A DNA stretch of 64,000 nt from contig OY992536.1 in the NCBI GenBank assembly GCA_963921195.1, positions 90,439,007 to 90,503,006 of the forward strand, written 5' to 3'. A model generated the notes under the pieces. It saw only the letters and a program-made list of their open reading frames with translations, had not been told where the DNA came from and made no database searches. Below, one piece after another: positions 36,301 to 45,300 of the stretch. The first letter of the stretch is position 1, and the number at the start of each line of letters is the position of its first letter. This DNA is from Pegoplata infirma. Lineage: Eukaryota > Arthropoda > Insecta > Diptera > Anthomyiidae. The translations under genes and the position numbers were made by a program.

Positions 36301-39300
36301 CTCTCGTCGTTTAAGTCTATTCTGTTGATTGAATTGATTGTTTCTATTGAAACGGCCCCAACGACCTTGATTTTCTTTGTTATTTGATCGACTACGAGAT
36401 CTATCACTGCGACCGCGAAAACGAGGCGAACGAGAACGAGATCTACGACCTCTCGAGCGAAATGAAAGAGACGACCGCGAGCGGGATCGAGATCGCGACG
36501 TTGGTGACCTAGATTTTCGTCTTCTGTCAGTCTGTCGTCTGCTTGTACTCGGTTGTTTTTGATCGCCACGATAATTACGTATTTTTTGTTTGTTACCTAT
36601 CTTTTTAAATGTTTCAACTTTATCGCGCCGTTCACCACCTCGTTTTTCGTTGTTATTGCCTCCCTTTGAAGTTTTCTTGCGATCTTTATTGCTACGAACA
36701 ATATCATCTTCCTCGTCTGATATAAGTTCGGTACCCATATTTTCAATATTTTCTGAAGATTTTTTATCGTCTTTTTTATTTGATTTCACGGATGATTTGA
36801 CATTTTTATTGGCTGTTGAAACTGTTTCGGAGTTTTCGTCCATATTAGGAGTAGCTGGCTCATTTGCAGGTTCTTCGGGTTCATTATTTTCATCTAAACA
36901 GGGGGTATAAGAACGATCTTCTTCAAGATTGTCTTCTTTTTCATTATTTATATCTTCATTTTCATCGGTTGCTGCAGTTGCTGTCTTGCCTTTTTCAACT
37001 TTATTATTATCATTGTCCTTGGGACGATCTATATCTAATTCTTCCCAGTCACTATCATCGTATAATTCAAGAACACCTTTGCGATTGGCTGCAGCCGTTT
37101 CACTTTCCGGTATTCGTATTTCTGAATTGGCTGGACTGGGTGAACGTACTGTATTAGATGAAGGTGGTGGTTTACTATTGTTGGTATCCTTTGGATCAGA
37201 TAGTGTTGGAACATCAACATCATTACTGTTGTTGCTTGATTGCGATGCACCATCATCTTCTGGATCATATTTATCAGAATTTGTTATTTTATTATCTTGT
37301 TCTTTTTTAGATTTTTTATCTTTGTCATTTTTATCATCATCATCGTCACCATAATCGTCGCCATCATCTTTTGTGGCTCCAGCATTTTCTTGTGCATCTG
37401 TTTTTGTTGCAATTTCTTCGTCGTCATCTTCATCATCATTTTCTTCTGTTGGATTTTCGGGTTCATATAATTCAGCAGAGTCTACTACATTTTCTGATTG
37501 AATTGGTTCTGGTGGCATTGGTATTTCATCATCATCATCTAACTGTACTAAATCTTCATTTCCATCGTCTTCCTGAGAAGTGATAATTTGTGTATAGGAA
37601 AAAGAAAATGATATTCTTGGTTAGTATACCATTTTTGTGGTGTATTTTGTGGGTTTTTTGTGTGTGTCTACATTCAAAACTAAATTAAAAGAAACCCTGA
37701 GTAATTTTACATGTGCGCAACCTGGATAACCTCATCTTAACGTGAAAATAAATCAAATGCTATTTTAACAAAAAAGGACAATACAAAGCCTGATTTCTAA
37801 AGGCTTCATTTTGTAGGAAACTAGTTTAATTAAGATAACGTGATTAAAAACGTTAAAAGATAAACTTGTTAAAATTGGAGTATCTATTATTTCAAATTGT
37901 AATTTCGGAGTATTATTTAGATTTTTTACTGAAATTTATGATCTCAAAACTTTTTAAAGCGTTAACCACAGTTGCCAGATATGATAATGTTCATTGTAAA
38001 CTACCCGGCCAGAAATTGACAACGGTACAATAAATATGTCACTGGCGAAGCAGTTTTTTTATTTTTTTGGAAAATACGAGTACTTTTCAAGTGTTGAAAA
38101 TAATAACCCTAATGTGCTTTACCAGTGTTTTTGTACAAAATAAACACCATTTTTTGGTGTGAATTATATCGTTATCGGTCGATTTGTAATCACATATCCC
38201 GTAACTAGTAAAAACGGTACATGTACACTAAAATGACTCAAAAATACTTTTCCCGATATCGGAGAGAAAAGCAAATATCAAAAATTTCTATAAAAAAGAT
38301 TTTCTAAATTTTCGAAGTCCCAGCCACAATTTGCTTTTAACGTTAACATATTTAAAAAGCCCAAAACAAAAAAAATTACTTAGGTCGGATTTTTCAATGT
38401 CCAGTTAGTTGCTAACTGTCGATTCAACGGAGGCTTATGTCAAAATATGTATGAAAAAGCTAAATTTAACAGGAGCATTGAATAATCCAGCCTTAGTGTC
38501 TCTTCACAATACAGCAGCAAACGACAAAATACATGTAAAAATTTTATTGTTTGCTGCTGTATTGTGAAGAGACACTTTAGCTAAGTGCTCTGTTTTTACG
38601 GTGAAAAATCAACAACTTTTGACAATTATAAGAAATAAACGATCATAACAAAACTGAAATGTCACTTTTTCATGTCAATTTAAATTATATTGTATAATAA
38701 AAATGCATGAAAACTTTTTTAAGAATTTCCCTATAGTTCCTCGCGTTGCCAAAAGTTATTTTTTATATGGAGTTTACAGATTCTTTCCCGTGAAATCGAA
38801 CAGAGTACTATGCTTTAGGCTGGATTACTCAATGCTCCGTTAAATTTAACTTTTTCATACAAATTTTGACATAACTCTCCGTTAAATTTAACTTTTTCAT
38901 ACAAATTTTGACATAAGGCTCCGTTAATTTTGACATAAGGCTCCGTTAGCAGCTAACTTTTCATTGAGTAATCCGCCCTTAGAGTTAAAAAACATTAAAA
39001 CACTTTAAAAAAAAATATTTTTTTGAAAAATTGTTAAGTTCCAGACTAGTGCCAAAAAAAAAAAAATACAAAACACGTGAAAAAACTATTTCCATTTTTT
39101 TATGAATTTAATAAAAAATAGTTATATGTCGAGGGCCTATATTAAAAACCCGCTATCTAAAAAAAAAACACAACTTTTCAGGAGAGCCAAAAAACTGTTT
39201 ATTTCGCGTATTGTTAGAGTAATTAAAATTCGATATTCTACATTATTTTCTTAATTCAAACACTGAATCCTCACATATAATTCGTTTTTTAAATGCACTA

Positions 39301-42300
39301 TTTGGGATTTTATGAAGCTACCTCCCATTTGAGGTCAGAGGCAGGAAATTATATTCTGGAAGTAATATTCGTTTTCGATATACTATAACTTGCTTGTACC
39401 GCATTATACAGACCAGAGACCAACTGAGCAATACCAAGTGATAAATAGTAGCTTTAAGACTTCATTGATAAATTTTGCCGGTTTTTGCCGCTCTCAAATT
39501 ACAAAAAAGTCAATATCGTAAAATTCTTGCCGTTCAACGACAATTATTTCTGAATGACGTAACTTTTGATAGAATTAATATATTTTTTTTTTTGATTTTT
39601 TTGTTGTTTTTGAGAAATGCTTATATAAAAAAAATAGGCGTTATCAGTGGCTTGCCACGCCCACTCCATATACATCCCACATAGAGTGGAACAAAATTTT
39701 ACTTTTTCTTTCTAACATTACTTTATTACTTTTTTGAGTAGGTTTATTCTAGCTCGAGGTCATTATTTCCTTTACTAATTAAAACTATGATATTCTCATA
39801 TAATAATTTTCAAGAAAATTATTTTTCTGTTTTAAATTTATTTATGATGGTCATTTTTTTGCAAGACTTAATCGACACGTGTTTGACACGATTGTTGTTG
39901 TCTTAGTTTTAATTAGTAAAGGAATTAATTACCTCGAGCTAGAATAAACCTACTCAAAATATAATATTTTAAAGGTCGAATGAAACAATTTTTATTTTTT
40001 AATAAAAATTAATCAGAATTTCTTTATTACGCTAATTTACACATTTTTGTGTAAAATGAGCGTCAACCAATTACCACGCCTCCTTCCATACACAGCATTT
40101 GTTAACAGTAATTTTAAAGTGTAACTGCCTTTTATTAAATTCATGTTTTATTTTAAGTATTTATGTACGTATTCAGAAAAATGACATGTCCACGTCTAAT
40201 ACCCACACTCTACACAATATAGCAGCAAGTAGCAGACAGCAAAATTTCCATATGTATTTTGTTGTTGGCACACTTATTGTAAGTCGACTTTTTAGTTTTT
40301 GTCAATTTCTTAAAAGTCGACTTTTCGACTTTTTTTCAACTTCGAAAAGGCCGTTTTCTTTTGACTTTTTCAAATTTTTAAAAGTCGACTTTTCGAAAAA
40401 GTCAGTAAAAAGTGGATTTCTTTTGTAAGTAAAAGTGAGTTTTTGATTTGTTGTAAGCATTTAGGTTCTAATTTTATTATCAAAGTTGGGTACCGAAAGG
40501 AATAAAGGTTAAAAAAAGTCAAAAGAAATCAAAAAAGTCGTAAAGGTTAAAAAAATCGAAACCAAAAGTCGACATTCGATTTAAAGTGAGATTTTTTAAT
40601 AATCGAAAATATTGGTAACTGTCTCTATTGCAGTAACGGTAATTAGAAAATGCACTTAATACCTTCTGACTAGGGTTTGCAAATAACCGCAGTTTTCCTT
40701 AACCGCGGTTACTGTTAAAATTCAAACGGTTAAACGCGGTTAACCGCAAACTTTTAAAACAATTTAAATTTAATAATTTTTTTGATTAATAAAAATGTAT
40801 AATAGAAGTACATAACTGATTTTAGGGTATAGCTTTTGGGTTTTAGTGGAAGAAAGCCATCGATTCTGAGACATTTTTTTCAATTTCTGAGAAATTTTTA
40901 TGCTTCAAAAATGTCTCAGATTTATAGCATTTTTTTTAATATTGGATTCAATACATTTTTTATTTGAGTCTTAAATTGTGGTATTTTCATTTAAAAATGG
41001 TTCAGTTGCTGAGAATTTAAATTAAGAATTTAAAACAATTGTTTCTACACTTAGAAAATTATTGCAGTTACTACATGCCGGTCATTTGTGTAGTAAGTAG
41101 TAGTTGTTGTTTTTAACTACAACTTCAGTTGTTTTAGTATGAAAAATCTCAAACAACTATTTTTTGTAGTCGTTTTAAAAAATAAATGCAAAAAATTACT
41201 ACTGTAGTAACAGTTGTTTTATGTAGTTGGTTTTAGTATATAAAAAAACTTGTAATTTTCTAGCAATTTTTAGAAAAACGGATGTGATGAACAAGTTGAA
41301 AGTGTCAGATGCAGCAGAAATTATTTCCAAATAAATTTAACCGTTTTTGACGTTTAGAAGAAAATTCAGACAATTTGAGTTACAGTAAAAACAACTGTAA
41401 TTTGAAGTAGTTTTACCGTTTTTTGTAGTTGTTAATCAATAGTTAAAAACAACAACAATTTTTGGTGGATTTTACAGTAAAATGTAGTGGACGCCTAAAA
41501 AACAACAAATGTAGTAGTTTTAACTGTCTTTTGTAGTGAAATCTACCGTCATAATTTTATGAGTGTATAGCAAAAGTCTCACGGCCGTATTCAAAATGAA
41601 ATTCTAGACACTGTCTAGTTACTGTTTAAGGATTTCTTATTCAAAACACATTTTCTTAAACTATGAACATACGCTGAACATCTCTTGCCTAACTAACGCC
41701 ATATTGATTTTGTAAAATGTAAACAACATATTAAATGCCAAAGAGTTAAAGTTTTTTTAAAACTCTCGCTTTTATTAAAAAACATTTCCACAACTTGCTT
41801 TTATAATTAAAGCCATTTTTAGTAAAAAATTAAGATATTTTTTGTGGTTTTTCATAATTTTCGTTTGTTTATTTCTTATTTGATTTACTAAAACAGGGAT
41901 GGTCAACTTTTTGTTAAGCAGACTTAACTAAAATCATTTTGAATAGACTCTTGAACAAACCGTGAACAAGCCTTAAAAACATTTTAGTTACGAACTCGAT
42001 GTTCAGGGTGAACAAACCGTGTCTAAAACTTAATTTTGAATACGGCTGTTAGATTCTGAGACATTTTTAAAAAAAAAACTGTTCTAGATTCTAACAGCCG
42101 TATTCAATATGAAGTTTAAGATACGGTTTGTTCACCCTGAACATCGAGTTCATAACTAAAATGTTTTTAAGGCTTGTTCACTGTTTGTTCAAGAGTCTAT
42201 TCAAAATGATTTTAGTTAAGTCTACTTAACAAAAAGTTGACCATCCCTGTTTTAGTAAATCACATAAGAAAAAAACAAAAAAAAGATATGAAAAACCACA

Positions 42301-45300
42301 AAAAATATCTTAATTTTTTACTAAAAATGGCTTTAATTATAAAAGCAAGTTGTGGAAATGGTTTTTAATAAAAGCGAGAGTATTAAAATAACTTTAACTC
42401 TTTGGCACTTAATTTGTTGTTTACATTTTACAAAATCAATATGGCGTTAGTTAGGCAAGAGATGTTCAGCGTATGTTCATAGTTTAAGAAAATGCGTTTT
42501 GAATAAGAAATCCTTAAACAGTATCTAGACAGTGTCTAGAATTTCATTTTGAATACGGCCGTAAGTATTTTTGCTATAGAAAAAGTTTCAGACACTGCGG
42601 ACATTTTTCAATAGAAGATTATTCAGACTCCGAGGCATATTTTCTAAAGAAAAAGTCTTACACCCGTATTCATAACAAAAACAAGAGTTGCTACCACCGA
42701 GCTGCTTAGTTTTTTACTCGCAATTTTCAATAAAGGGTATACCTTACCTAATGAAACGCACTCGCTTTATCATTATAATGAAGGTAAAAGTGCCTAACAT
42801 CGAGGGACAAGCTTTCCGTTTTAGAAAATTGTGTTTAAAAAGTTAGCAGCTCTTTGATAGCAACCCGATTTTTGTTATGAATACGGGCGTTAGACTCTAA
42901 TGCGTATTTTTATTAGAAACTGTCTCAGAATCTAAGAAATTTATAATACAGAACAAATTTCGGATTCTGAAATCCTTTATAATTTTTTTTATTAGTTCCG
43001 TTGTTCCGTTTTCATTGTTTTTTCTAAAAAAATCTCTTTTGCCCTGCAAATTTTATGTAAATTAAATTAACCGTAACCGCAGGATTTTTTATGCGGTTAT
43101 GATTAAAACCGCATTGCAAATCCTATTTCTGACTCATAAATTTGGCTTTGACGTTTTTTGTTTCACATACAAAATACATGTTAAAAAGGAAGCACCAATA
43201 GCTTCAGTTGCTTTTAAATTCCGCTGTCATTTGAGTCATTTGAGTCTTTTGGTATTTTTTTTTTGCAGAAGATATTTTTCATTTGGCAATAAATTCGATA
43301 AAGTCGCAAAAAATCTAAAAGTTTATAGCAAAAGTCGACTTTTCGACTTTTTAACAACAAAACAGTCGATTTCGACTAATCGACTTTTCGACTATGGAAC
43401 CCTAATACCCATTACAAGTACAAATTTGAGAATAATAAATATTAGCCACATTAACTTGACTTTTATAATTAAAATCTCTGTATTAATGCAATTATTAAAA
43501 AAATAACTAAAACCCGCATTAGATATCGGCGTGGCATTTATCTGATTGCGCCCATATTTTGGGACATGTCACAGACTCAATTCCGTTCGAATTTGGAATA
43601 AGTGGTTTACTCGTAAAACTCAAAACGAATATTTTTTTCGGAATGAAATCACTTTCAAAAATCAAAAAGGAATTGAATTGCATAAAACTGGTTTCATTCC
43701 GCAAAAAAAAAACATCTGCTTAGCTTTTTACCAGTATACCACTTATTCCACTTTCGAACGGAATTGTGTCTGTGACATGTCCCTTATCATGATTTATCAA
43801 AATTGTATGAAATGTCAGTGAACGCACTTATTAAAAAATTAATTGTTTTTGATTTTATATATATCGACCTTTTTCTATTAAATTTTTTGTTATTTTTTTA
43901 GAATTATCTAAATCAGGCTTTTAAGGTCATGAACTTTAAAAGCCTGATTTAGATAATTCTAAAAAAATAACAAAAAATTAAAATGTTGTTAGCAAATGTT
44001 GTTAACAAATGTTGTTATTAATATTATTCTTTAAAATTTTTATAAAAGGAAAGGAGGAGTGGCATTTAGCTGACGCCCATTTTAAATTTTGAAAAACCGT
44101 AAGTGTTAAAATTTTATTATGAAAAATTTAAATAATAAAAAGTAACAACAAAAAAAATTGTATACTTGTATAGGGAGTGTAGGCATGGCAGTTCTTTGTT
44201 CACGCCCACTTTTGGGCGTGATCATATTTTGTCAAAATGATTCATACGAATTTTTAAAACAATTCTTCAAAACTGGAGTTTTATCCTTGGTAAATTCTCA
44301 TACTGTGAGCCGCTTGAAAATAAAAATATCGGCTGCATAAACATATTTTGTATCGTCAACAAAACGGTAGATTTTTTGTCGGTGTGTTTCAGTGTTGGAA
44401 AATGAAAGTAATAGAAATACTGAGTTGTACCGAACTTTAAGAGATTACGTTGTAAGATTAGAGATTAAACTAATAGATTAAAAATTAAAATTTTGTATGG
44501 ACAATATATCAGATTACAAAAAGATTCCACTTGTAATCTAGTTTTAACTAGATTAGAAGACCGGTGTAAATGCACTATAAGTAACCGATTTTGTGTAACC
44601 ACAACATTCGACAGAATAATGTTATAAAATCACTTTTACCGACAACTGCCGTTTAGTTGTCGTTTTTTTACAATGTAACTACCGATTTTTGTCGTTAAAC
44701 AGTTAGTGAATTGCGCTGATGATATGAGGAAATCAGACTTCATATGAGCATTTCAGACCAGATTTAACCTTTTTTTTTTACACAGGTGCTATTTTTCGAA
44801 TTTCAATTGATCTTTTACGAATAAAAATTGATTTTTTTGCGAATAACATTTGTAAATGGTGTAGTTTGGAATTACTTCATTTGTTGATATATGTTTTTAC
44901 ATAATTATAAATAAATAAAATATTTATGTATTCAGTAATATAGACAATCAACAGATATATTTTTCGACATATTCCTTTTCAAACCCATATTTTTTTACCA
45001 AATAAACAACAATCATTAATAGCTTTCAATAATAAAAAGTTCAAGTTAAAGATGCTAGTACCCCAAAATTTATATACGACACATTGTTGATGCAAAATGA
45101 ACTTAAATTCAGTTAAATAAATTTAAGGCCACAATTTAAATAAAATTCATTTTCAGAAAGAATTGACTCCATTTTCAAAAAAGAAAAACTAAAAAAAAAA
45201 AAAAATAATTAAAAACACATCATACCTTAGCCACATTGGCTGTATTTGCGCCGGCTGCATTAGCTGGATAAGCGTCTGTTGATTTAGCAACTTGTTGGGA

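Larger units (their letters stand above)
40671..43125. mobile_element. hAT-type element, TIR TAGGRTTTGCAA, host of MITEs
   Basis: Ends TAGGGTTTGCAAATAACCGC and mirror (starting TAGGATTTGCAATGCGG). The 8-bp flanks are CTTCTGAC and TTTCTGAC (7 of 8). Subterminal GGTTAACCGC/AACCGCGGTTA motifs are present. About 2 kb of its length is later insertions (41048-41565, 41583-42050, 42103-42563, 42661-42892). No transposase is seen. Confidence 0.75.
40270..43405. mobile_element. older AGTCGACTTTTCGACT element, host of nested insertions
   Basis: AAAAGTCGACTTTTCGACTT repeats fill 40277-40410 and recur at 43325-43405, ending CGACTATGGAACCCTA. The same terminal phrase occurs at about 61770-61790. The interval is occupied by the hAT element 40671-43125. 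The left terminus is eroded. Confidence 0.5.
37573..45225 (-). other. PHRF1: 7.65-kb PHRF1 intron
   Basis: Donor GTATGA at 45225 and acceptor CTTCTCAG at 37573, joining two phase-0 exon ends. It holds nested hAT elements, two small MITEs, several palindromes and a fragment of the foldback family. About 37580-38380 and 44865-45225 are AT-rich sequence in which I recognise nothing. Confidence 0.85.

Noticed and set aside
33737..37583. Open frames of 60-140 codons on the plus strand opposite the SR exon
   Set aside because: They are mirror frames of low-complexity codons (Ser/Arg/Asp) and have no independent features. The same applies to 45781-47541.
39660..44110. One large outer element linking inverted pieces at 40040-40100 and 44041-44110
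   Set aside because: GCGTCA and AACAnCATTTGTTAACA phrases are mirrored, but termini and target duplication could not be defined, so it was not listed as a feature.
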